A DNA stretch of 6,519 nucleotides from an uncultured Micrococcales bacterium (GTDB lineage Bacteria > Actinomycetota > Actinomycetes > Actinomycetales > Microbacteriaceae). The DNA lies in NCBI GenBank assembly GCA_903893675.1, contig CAITNA010000006.1:1-6519 (forward strand), written 5' to 3'. A program made the position numbers and the translations under genes. Each line of letters opens with the position of its first letter. Position 1 is the stretch's first letter. The notes under the pieces were generated by a model. That model worked only from the letters and a program-made list of their open reading frames with translations. It did not search any database and was not told the DNA's origin. This document shows, in pieces, positions 1-6,053 of this stretch.

Positions 1-1694
1 CGGCCCTTGGTTGAACGAATGTCTTTGCCGCGTTCGGCGCGAACTTTGCCGTTGCTGAGCTCGCGTTCGAGGTCACTGATTTCGCGTCGCATGGTTGCAT
101 ACTCTTCGAAGTCACCTAAGTGGCAATTCATCGCGGTTAGGTAGCCATCGAGCGAAGCTTGCTTTTCGCGCAGGCCCTTGGCAAGGCCAACCACAGATCT
201 GTCTGCCTGAAACTGCGAGAACGACATCTCGAGAACCTCGCGAGCACGGTTTCGACCGAAGGCTTCAACGAGGTTCACCGCCATGTTGTTTGTCGGCCTG
301 AACGAACTGATTAGCGGGTATGTGCGTCTAGAGGCCAGCCCAGCAACCGATGCCGGGTCAAGTTGCGCCGACCACTGAATCACAGAGTGGCCCTCGGTGT
401 CGATGCCACGGCGACCGGCACGGCCCGTGTATTGGGTGTACTCGCCCGGAGTGATCTGCACACGCGATTCACCGTTGTATTTGTCGAGGCGCTCGAGCAC
501 CACGGTGCGAGCCGGCATGTTGATTCCTAGCGACAGGGTCTCGGTCGCGAACACTGCTTTGACCAGTTTGCGCAGGAAGAGCTCTTCGACGACCTCTTTG
601 AATGCAGGCAGCATGCCGGCATGGTGAGCCGCCACTCCCCGCTCGAGAGCAGAGAGCCACTCGACATAGCCCAGAGTCGCGAGGTCTTCGTCTGCAATGT
701 TGTAGGTCTTCTCTTCGACCACGCGGCGAATCTCTTGTCGCTCTTCGGTGGTGGTAAGTCGAATCGAGCGGTGCAGGCAGGCGCGGACTGCGGCCTCGCA
801 TCCGGCGCGCGAAAAGATGAAGAAGATCGCCGGAAGCAAATCTGCATCTTCGAGCAGCTCAACCACCTCTGGCTTGGTCAATTGCGGGATGAGGTGCTGC
901 ATTCGCGCGCGCGGCGGGCCATCGAAACCACGGCGACCGCGAGTGGGCCTTGCAACCGGGTTTCGCAGTTTGTTTGCGTGGCGCTGAGCCAGCTCGGGGT
1001 TTACCGCCTTGCCGGATGGATCGAACAATTCGAGAAGTTCATCATTGAAAAGCACGTGCTGGTTGAGCGGAACCGGGCGGTGTTCAGAAACGATAATTGC
1101 GGTCTCGCCGCGCACCTCGTCGAGCCAAGCGCCGAACTCTTCTGCGTTTGAAACTGTGGCACTGAGCGACACGATGCGCACATCGCGCGGCAAGTGCAGA
1201 ATCACTTCTTCCCAGACCGCACCGCGGAACTTATCGGCCAGGTAGTGAACCTCATCCATGACGACGTAGCCGAGAGTGATAAGAGAGTTGCTGCCCGCAT
1301 AAATCATGTTGCGAAGCACCTCTGTGGTCATCACAACAATCGGCGCATCACCGTTTTGGTTCGTGTCACCCGTGAGCAGGCCAACCTCGCTTGGGCCATA
1401 GCGATCGCAGAGTTCGAGGTATTTCTGGTTGCTCAGTGCCTTGATTGGCGTGGTGTAGAAAACCTTCTGGTTTTTGCTTCGGGCAAGATGAATAGCGAAC
1501 TCGCCGACCACTGTCTTGCCGGCTCCGGTAGGCGCCGCGACCAGAACCCCCTGCCCCGCGGCTAGCGCCTTGCAGGCCTGAAGCTGAAAGTCATCGAGCG
1601 GAAACTTGAGCATATTCGCGAAGTCTTCGACTTCGTTCGGAATGCGGTTCTGCTTGGCGCGCTTGTAGCGTTCCGAGGGGCTGAGCTCATCCAT
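1..1694 (-). CDS. helY: HelY-type DEVH-box (Ski2-like) RNA helicase, C-terminus beyond the window
   Basis: An open frame runs from an ATG at 1694 to the window edge, giving 564 visible residues without a stop. It is an ATP-dependent superfamily 2 helicase of the Ski2/Mtr4/HelY group, cytoplasmic and presumed to act on RNA. Visible motifs in order: Q-like LDDFQLQA near residue 33; Walker A APTGAGKT ending at K60; motif Ib-like TTEVLRN; motif II DEVH at 147-150; motif III SAT at 178-180; a basic Arg/Gly-rich loop between the two RecA domains; FIFSRAGCE (motif IV region); HHAGMLP; TLSLGINMP near 385-393 (motif V); and TGRAGRRG at 423-430 (motif VI). A charged, probably coiled-coil segment follows from about 500. 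Actinobacterial HelY proteins are around 800-900 residues, so the C-terminal arch/DSHCT part lies outside. The start lies 2 bases after the tatC stop (TAACCATG) with only a weak GAAGAAG purine stretch upstream, so translation is probably coupled to tatC. Family assignment is firm; the exact RNA substrate is not shown. Confidence 0.95.
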   Translation of the reverse strand, partial: MDELSPSERYKRAKQNRIPNEVEDFANMLKFPLDDFQLQACKALAAGQGVLVAAPTGAGKTVVGEFAIHLARSKNQKVFYTTPIKALSNQKYLELCDRYGPSEVGLLTGDTNQNGDAPIVVMTTEVLRNMIYAGSNSLITLGYVVMDEVHYLADKFRGAVWEEVILHLPRDVRIVSLSATVSNAEEFGAWLDEVRGETAIIVSEHRPVPLNQHVLFNDELLELFDPSGKAVNPELAQRHANKLRNPVARPTRGRRGFDGPPRARMQHLIPQLTKPEVVELLEDADLLPAIFFIFSRAGCEAAVRACLHRSIRLTTTEERQEIRRVVEEKTYNIADEDLATLGYVEWLSALERGVAAHHAGMLPAFKEVVEELFLRKLVKAVFATETLSLGINMPARTVVLERLDKYNGESRVQITPGEYTQYTGRAGRRGIDTEGHSVIQWSAQLDPASVAGLASRRTYPLISSFRPTNNMAVNLVEAFGRNRAREVLEMSFSQFQADRSVVGLAKGLREKQASLDGYLTAMNCHLGDFEEYATMRREISDLERELSNGKVRAERGKDIRSTKG

Positions 1695-1696
1695 GG

Positions 1697-2488
1697 TTAG
1701 TTCGCCATGTCGGCGACTGCGACTTCTTCGGCAGCCTGTCGCTTCGCCGTGAAGCGATCACGTAGTGAGGCAACCAGCACCGAAAGGTAATAGAGCGCGA
1801 TCATCGGCACCATCAGCAAGAACATCGACATCGGGTCGCCAGTAGGAGTTGCCATAGCCGAGAGCAGTGCGCTCAAGAAAATCGCCATGCGCCAGCCCTT
1901 GCGAATTGCCTTCGCGGTCAGGATTCCGACGAAGTTGAGCAGAACGAGAACCACGGGCAGCACGAACGAGAGCCCGAAGACCACAAGAATGCGAATCGAA
2001 AAGAGGATGTAGTCGCTCGCTCCAATAATGTTTGACGAACCGGCCGGTGTGAAGGTCAGCAGAGCTCGTACGAATGCCGGCAGCATTGCCCAGGCAACGT
2101 AGCAACCGGTCAAGAAAAGTGGAACCGCTGCGAACAGAAAGCCGAGGCTGTAGCGTCGCTCGTTCTTTTTCAGGCCAGGTGTGATGAAGGCCCAAAGGTT
2201 ATAGAGCCAGAACGGGCTCGAGATGATCAGGCCGATGAACATCGATAGCTGCATGCGCAGGTCGAAAGCCGAAACCACCGAGTTGAAGTTGATGGTGGCG
2301 TTGATGCCCTTTTCTTTGGCGAGCTCGACAACTGGGTGCTGAAGGGTTTCGAAAACCGGGTCAAACAGGAACCAGCCGGCTACAGATGCGATGAGAAAGA
2401 AGAATGCCGACCAGAGCAGGCGCTTGCGCAGTTCACCGAGATGACCCCGAAGGCTCATGCGGCCTTCTGGATTCTTTCTTCTAGACAT
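1697..2488 (-). CDS. tatC: Sec-independent protein translocase subunit TatC
   Basis: This is the polytopic core of the twin-arginine translocase, which binds RR signal peptides and recruits TatA to move folded proteins across the cytoplasmic membrane. It has 263 residues, the normal family length, and six hydrophobic segments at roughly 24-44, 80-104, 113-136, 158-188, 198-214 and 219-241. The N-terminal signature HLGELRKRLL carries E19 (E. coli E15 position). WAFITPGL followed by KNERR places E110 at the E. coli E103 position; both glutamates contribute to signal-peptide binding in the family. ATPTGDPMSM then LLMVPMIALYY form the last signature, where a tyrosine stands at the position that is often Glu in proteobacterial TatC. 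The start is not certain: ATG at 2488 has no good Shine-Dalgarno sequence, whereas the in-frame ATG at 2458 (MSLRGHLGEL) has GAAGG four bases upstream. I kept the longer form because actinobacterial TatC often has a short polar N-terminal extension. It lies 19 bases after tatA and 2 bases before helY. Confidence 0.96.
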   Translation of the reverse strand: MSRRKNPEGRMSLRGHLGELRKRLLWSAFFFLIASVAGWFLFDPVFETLQHPVVELAKEKGINATINFNSVVSAFDLRMQLSMFIGLIISSPFWLYNLWAFITPGLKKNERRYSLGFLFAAVPLFLTGCYVAWAMLPAFVRALLTFTPAGSSNIIGASDYILFSIRILVVFGLSFVLPVVLVLLNFVGILTAKAIRKGWRMAIFLSALLSAMATPTGDPMSMFLLMVPMIALYYLSVLVASLRDRFTAKRQAAEEVAVADMAN

Positions 2489-2502
2489 TAGTTCAGAAGA
2501 AA

Positions 2503-2516
2503 AACGACTAGTCGTT
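2503..2516. repeat. Perfect 14-bp palindrome spanning the tatA stop codon
   Basis: The sequence AACGACTAGTCGTT is its own reverse complement. It includes the last tatA sense bases and the TAG stop (2508-2510) and extends into the 19-base tatA-tatC spacer. In the transcript it is followed directly by more U residues (CGTTTTTCTTC). An RNA hairpin would have about 5 base pairs and a 4-base loop, so it is weak for an intrinsic terminator. It could be a partial attenuator, an mRNA-end stabiliser or a protein-binding site, or it could be chance; only the palindrome itself is directly seen. Confidence 0.5.
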
Positions 2517-2702
2517 CGACTTGTCGTCTGCCTTCTTCTCGTCCTTCTCGGTGCCCTTGTCGTCGCTCTTCATCTCTTTGCGGAAGACCTTCAGCGACTG
2601 AGCGAGGTTCTTTGAGGCGTTAGGAAGCTTTGAGCCACCCCAGACCAGGATGAGCAGAACGATCACGATGAGGAAAAGTGGGTTCTCGAAAATTGCTCTC
2701 AT
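2508..2702 (-). CDS. tatA: Sec-independent protein translocase subunit TatA
   Basis: This is the small pore-forming or membrane-thinning subunit of the Tat system, which oligomerises on TatC-substrate complexes. The protein has 64 residues. It shows the TatA layout: a short N-terminus (MRAIFENP), one transmembrane helix at about 8-21 (LFLIVIVLLILVW), a hinge, an amphipathic helix at about 26-45 (LPNASKNLAQSLKVFRKEM) and a Lys/Asp/Glu-rich disordered tail. The hinge reads VWGGSKLP, so the phenylalanine of the usual FG-x-KLP motif is tryptophan here. A strong Shine-Dalgarno AGGAG (2713-2709) lies six bases before ATG, the best in the window, which fits the need for TatA in excess over TatC. It follows the unknown membrane gene by 15 bases and precedes tatC by 19. 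The short length and KLP amphipathic helix favour TatA over TatB; no tatB is visible in this window, and in actinobacteria it usually lies elsewhere. Confidence 0.94.
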   Translation of the reverse strand: MRAIFENPLFLIVIVLLILVWGGSKLPNASKNLAQSLKVFRKEMKSDDKGTEKDEKKADDKSND

Positions 2703-2708
2703 TTGGTT

Positions 2709-2713
2709 CTCCT
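2709..2713 (-). promoter_or_regulatory. Strong ribosome binding site of tatA
   Basis: AGGAG on the minus strand, six bases before the tatA ATG and within the 15-base gap after the upstream gene. It is closer to consensus than the sites of the neighbouring genes, most of which look translationally coupled. It confirms the tatA start and suggests independent, high initiation. Confidence 0.8.
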
Positions 2714-2717
2714 AGAT

Positions 2718-3020
2718 TTAGGGCTTCAATCTGTCTATAAGCCTACGTTGTCGGTCTAGGGCACGTCGCTCTCGGGCCTTGCGCTGCTCGCGAACGGCTT
2801 TCAGGTGCTCAACCGGTGAATCTTGAAGATTGTCTGGCTTGGCCTCATAGCTGGTGACGGCCTGGGCGACCCTGGCTAGCTCGGCGACATTGGCAGCAAG
2901 CGGCTCTGCTGCCTTGATCAGGCGCTGAGACTTCTTTGTGAGTGACAGTCCCACCCTGGCAAGCCAGAAGCCTGAGAAGCCAACGGCTGCTACCCAGACC
3001 AGGATGACCAACCAGGTCAC
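2718..3020 (-). CDS. Small single-pass membrane protein of unknown function
   Basis: I do not recognise a named family. The 100-residue protein has a hydrophobic N-terminal helix at about 3-27 (MTWLVILVWVAAVGFSGFWL), then a Lys/Arg-containing stretch (SLTKKSQRLIKAAE), an Ala/Leu-rich helical region to about 56, and a very basic, Arg-rich C-terminal helix from about 70 to 100 (KAVREQRKARERRALDRQRR). The positive charges after the single membrane segment predict N-out, C-in topology with a cytoplasmic, highly charged tail. The gene starts with GTG that overlaps the pafC stop in GTGA, with AAGGA six bases upstream (3031-3027), and ends 15 bases before tatA, so it is plainly part of the operon. 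Overlap, codon use and the ribosome site all support a real gene. Topology resembles TatB, but the FG/KLP hinge is absent, so I do not call it that. A role with Tat export is only a guess from position. Confidence 0.8.
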   Translation of the reverse strand: MTWLVILVWVAAVGFSGFWLARVGLSLTKKSQRLIKAAEPLAANVAELARVAQAVTSYEAKPDNLQDSPVEHLKAVREQRKARERRALDRQRRLIDRLKP

Positions 3021-4045
3021 TCGGCATCCTTGCTGTCGCCTGCTTGGCCGAGGGCCTTCAGAGCGTAGTCGCGAACTACCTCGCGAGCCTGAGCCGGCGA
3101 GATGACCCGCACTGCCCCACCGAAGCGAGCTACGGCGCGGCCAAAGTAAGGCAGGAAGCCAATCTGCAGAACGGCTGTTGCAACACCGGTCTTCTTGTCG
3201 ATTTTCTTCACCTTGCCACCGAAGTCGGCGATGATCGCAACGCCTTCAGGGTCGGCTTCAATTAGCACCTCGACGTCGGTCTCTTTGGCGCGATACTCGG
3301 CATCCTCATCGAGTTCAACCTTTGACGATTCCGGCAACCAGTCGGTCTCGAGTAGTTCGACGTTGCTCATCGAGTCGATGCGGAAGTTGCGCGGTTCGTT
3401 GTTGCTGTGGCACCAGGCGCGCAGCTGCCAACTAGAGGCACGTGGGTCGATGCGAAGTGGATCCATTTCGCGGACCGACTTTTCGCCCTTCTGGTTCTGG
3501 TAGCTGCAGCGAATGCGCTTTTTCGATTGGATGGCCTTCTGAATAACTTCAATAGCCGAACTGATTGTGCCTGGGCGGTATTCGATGTTGTTGATTGCCT
3601 GACCGTTGCCCTGCGAAGTCAGAAGCTTGATTAGCTCGTCAATGTCGGCCGTTGCGCTCGAGTCTGGAAGCGAGCGCAGGTATTGCAAGCCTGCGACCAG
3701 CGCGGTCGCCTGCTCAGCAGAGAACTGTGGAACGGAATTGACCTTGGCGTCTGCAGAGACGCGGAAACCGATTACTGCGTCAGCCTCGAGTGGAATTTCT
3801 AGATCATCTTCGTCGAGTTCAAAATCAACTTCGTATGGATACTCTTCGAAGCCGCTGGAATCCTTAACCTCTGCCCACTGAAGCGACTTCAGTGCGCGGT
3901 TCAAATCTTTGAGTTCAACATCGAAGTGGGAAGCAATTTGGCCTGCGGTGACAACGTGGTTCTTCTCATTCGCCTCATTTAGAAATGCGATGAGTGCGAG
4001 AGTGAAATTGAGGCGGTCTGGACCGGTTGCAAGTTTTCTAGGCAT
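3017..4045 (-). CDS. pafC: PafC, WYL-domain subunit of the DNA-damage-response activator PafBC
   Basis: PafC pairs with PafB in a transcription activator that, in mycobacteria, switches on the LexA-independent DNA damage response. The 342-residue protein starts at the ATG at 4045 (MPRKLATGPDRLNF), matching the family N-terminus. The frame is open to an ATG at 4159, but that extension would lie within pafB and adds no recognisable domain. Layout: an N-terminal winged-helix-like region at about 10-60, an acidic linker at 66-90 (VDFELDEDDLEIPLE), a middle region, a WYL domain at about 160-232, and a WCX-type C-terminal domain at about 255-330. The WYL signature reads S-W-Q-L at 205-208, so the central tyrosine is replaced. 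The downstream ligand-pocket arginines are present around R219 and R222 (PRNFRIDSM). The gene overlaps pafB by 8 bases and the next gene by 4; AGAGGA lies about 12 bases upstream, so coupling is likely. Assignment rests on paralogy to the adjacent PafB, domain order and conserved pafB-pafC-tatA-tatC order. Confidence 0.93.
   Translation of the reverse strand: MPRKLATGPDRLNFTLALIAFLNEANEKNHVVTAGQIASHFDVELKDLNRALKSLQWAEVKDSSGFEEYPYEVDFELDEDDLEIPLEADAVIGFRVSADAKVNSVPQFSAEQATALVAGLQYLRSLPDSSATADIDELIKLLTSQGNGQAINNIEYRPGTISSAIEVIQKAIQSKKRIRCSYQNQKGEKSVREMDPLRIDPRASSWQLRAWCHSNNEPRNFRIDSMSNVELLETDWLPESSKVELDEDAEYRAKETDVEVLIEADPEGVAIIADFGGKVKKIDKKTGVATAVLQIGFLPYFGRAVARFGGAVRVISPAQAREVVRDYALKALGQAGDSKDAE
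3027..3031 (-). promoter_or_regulatory. Ribosome binding site supporting the GTG start of the small membrane protein
   Basis: AAGGA on the minus strand, inside the last pafC codons, six bases before the GTG at 3020. Together with the 4-base GTGA overlap it fixes the start and suggests coupling to pafC translation. Confidence 0.6.
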
Positions 4046-5030
4046 GGTCGGCAGCAATCCTCTCGAAGCCCTCACGGTATGCCTGGGCAAGTAGAGCCGG
4101 GCCGACAACCTTGATGTCGGCATCAAATTCGCGCAATTCGTCCGCAAGCAGCCAGGCATCCATGAATGAGAACTTGTGGGTTACCCATTCGCTCTCGCCA
4201 GCGTCGGTGATGGCGAAGTGGTTGTATGCCGGTGAATAGCGTCGAATCGTGAGCTCGGCAATTTGCCCCGCGGTGTGTGCGTCGAGAGCCAGAGTTGCGG
4301 CGGCCGATTCGGCCTCGGTCGCTACACGGGCAGCCTCGTCAGTGGTCTTCACGGCACCGACGACTCTCTTCAGTAAGAAGTTGCGAATCTGGTGCTCGCC
4401 GGTGGCGTTGTCGTCGAAACCCGTGACCATCCACTGGCCAGCCACGTGGCTCAGCTTCCAAGGGTGCAGCCTGCGCAGGGTTAGCTCGCTGCTGCCTGGC
4501 TTGCGGTAGTTGAACTCGATGACGCGATGCTTCTCGATCGCCTTGCTCACCGGATAGAAAGCCTCGCCGGCGGTTTGCAGTCGTGGAGACCAACCGATCA
4601 AACCTGAGTCTTCTGGCAGGTCACCAAAAGCACGGGCACGATCGAGCGCCTGTGCGGCGCTGCTTGAGTATGCGGCCTGCTGCCAGACCGAGCCAGCGAG
4701 AGTCAGAAGCGAGATCTGCTTAGCGCTGAGGTGAAAGCCCTTAGGCCAGCTGAAGGTTCCGTTGAGCATGACGTAGCGCGAGGTCTGGTTGTCTCCGTCG
4801 TCTTGCACTTCGATGTTCACGCCAAGCAGTCGAAGGTCATCGATGTCGCGTTCGAAGCGTTTCTCAAGCGCCTCTTGAGCGGTCTTGGTGTTCGCGACGC
4901 TCGCATACTCGGGAATCGTTTTGAACAGATCTCGTTTGGTTACGCCGCGACGTGATGCAGCGATTGAAAGCATGATTGCCAGCAGACGCTCTGCAACGTC
5001 TTTGGGCTTGCGCTCTTCTCCCCCGGTCAT
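4038..5030 (-). CDS. pafB: PafB, WYL-domain subunit of the DNA-damage-response activator PafBC
   Basis: PafB is the partner of PafC. The heterodimer activates DNA repair promoters in actinobacteria, with the WYL domains thought to sense a nucleic-acid signal such as single-stranded DNA. The protein has 330 residues, the usual length. An N-terminal helix-turn-helix covers about 10-75 (VAERLLAIMLSIAASRRGVT, then RDIDDLRLLGVNIEV). A middle helical region follows at about 98-145 (HLSAKQISLLTLAGSVWQQ). The WYL domain spans about 158-226 and the WCX-type domain about 255-325. The signature that is W-Y-L in the family reads W200-M201-V202 (GQWMVTGFD); R216 and K221-R222 sit in the expected basic strand (IRNFLLKRV). 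The start is ATG at 5030, five bases after the FKBP stop. The ribosome site TAGGA overlaps that stop codon, which suggests coupling. PafB and PafC are separate here, unlike the fused PafBC known in some Arthrobacter. Despite the name, PafBC function does not require the proteasome. Confidence 0.94.
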   Translation of the reverse strand: MTGGEERKPKDVAERLLAIMLSIAASRRGVTKRDLFKTIPEYASVANTKTAQEALEKRFERDIDDLRLLGVNIEVQDDGDNQTSRYVMLNGTFSWPKGFHLSAKQISLLTLAGSVWQQAAYSSSAAQALDRARAFGDLPEDSGLIGWSPRLQTAGEAFYPVSKAIEKHRVIEFNYRKPGSSELTLRRLHPWKLSHVAGQWMVTGFDDNATGEHQIRNFLLKRVVGAVKTTDEAARVATEAESAAATLALDAHTAGQIAELTIRRYSPAYNHFAITDAGESEWVTHKFSFMDAWLLADELREFDADIKVVGPALLAQAYREGFERIAADHA

Positions 5031-5035
5031 TTTTC

Positions 5036-6013
5036 CTACTTCGTCGATTCGGTTCCAAGAATGTCGATTACGAAAACCAGGGTTGAGTTCGCTGGAATGG
5101 CGCCCTGTGCGGTGGCGCCGTATCCGTCGCCAGGCGGAATGATCGCCATGATCTCATCGCCGACGTGGGGGGCCTTGCCGTTTCGCGATTCGGTGAGTGC
5201 CTTTACAAAGCCCTTGATGAATCCGGTTTCGGTGAGTTTCCACTGAACGGGTGCGTTAGCCCAAGACGAGTCGAACTGAGTGCCACCCTTCCACAGGAAG
5301 CCCGAGTACTGCAGGGTTACGGTGTCGCCAAGCGAAACAGTTTGCGGGTTGCTCGAGGTGATGGTGTTGAAGAGTTCAAGTTTGGTTGGTGCAGGGCGCC
5401 CTGGAATCTGAACGCTTGGCTGACCAGACACCGTGCGAATGATGGTCGGCGCTCCGTCTACCTGTGGCTGAATCTGACCAATGGCACGTGGGTAGTAAAC
5501 CTTCATCAGATCCATCACAAAGATGACATCGTCGTTTGCGCCAAGGCCTGCGGTGGAGTCACCCTGATTGCCGTGAGCCATCTTGGCCGGGATGAGAATC
5601 GAAACGCGCGAACCCTCTGGCACGCCAGCAAGTGCCTTACAGAAGTTGATCTGCTGTGATGGGCCAAAGCTCTGTATGACGGCGTCGGTGCCGTCGTATT
5701 TAGTGCTCGAGAAAGCCTTGCCGGTCGAGGCGTTCAGCGCCACATAGTTGAACTTGATGATCTGGTTGCCAACGAACTTCGGGCCGGTTCCAGCGCTGAT
5801 TACGTGCGAAACGATTGTCTTTGAGCTAAGCGGTGCCGGGAAGGTTACGGTTGGCTTGGTGCCGAAGTTGCCAACGGTCTGAATCTTGTCGACTGTCGAG
5901 CTGTCGGTTGCAGAGCCACAGACGGGCTTCAGGCTGGCGTAGTCGGCTGGCGCAGCGCAACCGGTCAGGGCAAGGCTCAGAACTGCTAGAACGGCTACTA
6001 GTGACTTGCGCAA
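5036..6013 (-). CDS. Tandem-FKBP peptidyl-prolyl cis-trans isomerase lipoprotein
   Basis: This is a predicted secreted, membrane-anchored prolyl isomerase or chaperone of 325 residues from a TTG start. Residues 1-18 form a lipoprotein signal peptide: R2 K3, a hydrophobic core VAVLAVLSLA, and lipobox L-T-G-C with C19 as the lipidated residue. Two FKBP-like domains follow. The second, about 210-320, is canonical: LQYSGFLW with Y236, FDSSW with F247-D248, GFIKGF, IIPPGDGYG with Y298, and LVFVIDILG with F314, matching FKBP12 active-site positions Y26, F36, D37, Y82 and F99. The first, about 62-172, keeps Y90, F101 and IFVMDL but has Ser102 for the Asp and HG (H147) where YG is expected, so it is probably not catalytic. 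The frame is open to an ATG at 6100, but that would bury the signal peptide and overlap trmI. TTG at 6013 with GAAAAGG five bases upstream fits best. An FKBP gene next to pafA/pafB is known in several actinobacteria. Confidence 0.9.
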   Translation of the reverse strand: MRKSLVAVLAVLSLALTGCAAPADYASLKPVCGSATDSSTVDKIQTVGNFGTKPTVTFPAPLSSKTIVSHVISAGTGPKFVGNQIIKFNYVALNASTGKAFSSTKYDGTDAVIQSFGPSQQINFCKALAGVPEGSRVSILIPAKMAHGNQGDSTAGLGANDDVIFVMDLMKVYYPRAIGQIQPQVDGAPTIIRTVSGQPSVQIPGRPAPTKLELFNTITSSNPQTVSLGDTVTLQYSGFLWKGGTQFDSSWANAPVQWKLTETGFIKGFVKALTESRNGKAPHVGDEIMAIIPPGDGYGATAQGAIPANSTLVFVIDILGTESTK

Positions 6014-6018
6014 TTCGA

Positions 6019-6025
6019 CCTTTTC
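6019..6025 (-). promoter_or_regulatory. Ribosome binding site deciding the TTG start of the FKBP lipoprotein
   Basis: GAAAAGG on the minus strand, five bases before TTG at 6013, inside the 40-base trmI-FKBP spacer. It sits right before a normal signal peptide (Leu/Met-Arg-Lys followed by a hydrophobic core). There is no ATG or GTG in frame between the trmI stop and the signal peptide. Confidence 0.65.
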
Positions 6026-6053
6026 GTTGGGGGTTCGGTTTATCTTAGGCGCA

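Noticed and set aside
621..1151. Plus-strand open frame of 176 codons opposite helY
   Set aside because: It is antisense to the helicase core, whose motifs are unambiguous; no domain or ribosome site of its own was seen.
2503..2525. The tatA/tatC palindrome plus T-run as a full intrinsic terminator
   Set aside because: The stem would be about 5 base pairs, half of them A-U, and the operon continues 19 bases later with tatC. At most it would attenuate.
2718..3020. Small membrane protein as TatB
   Set aside because: It has one N-terminal membrane helix but lacks the FG/KLP hinge and amphipathic helix pattern that define TatA/TatB.
4046..4159. 38-residue N-terminal extension of PafC back to an ATG at 4159
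   Set aside because: It lies inside pafB in another frame, adds no domain, and the typical PafC N-terminus (MPRKLATGPDRLNF) starts at 4045.
5165..5659. Plus-strand open frame of 164 codons opposite the FKBP gene
   Set aside because: Composition is that of an antisense shadow, no recognisable domain, and the opposite strand encodes clear FKBP motifs.
6042..6047. TAAGAT on the minus strand as a -10 box for an FKBP/pafBC promoter
   Set aside because: The spacing to the TTG start would be acceptable, but no -35 hexamer is found 16-18 bases upstream, and no PafBC-type or LexA-type box is visible. A six-base match alone is too weak.
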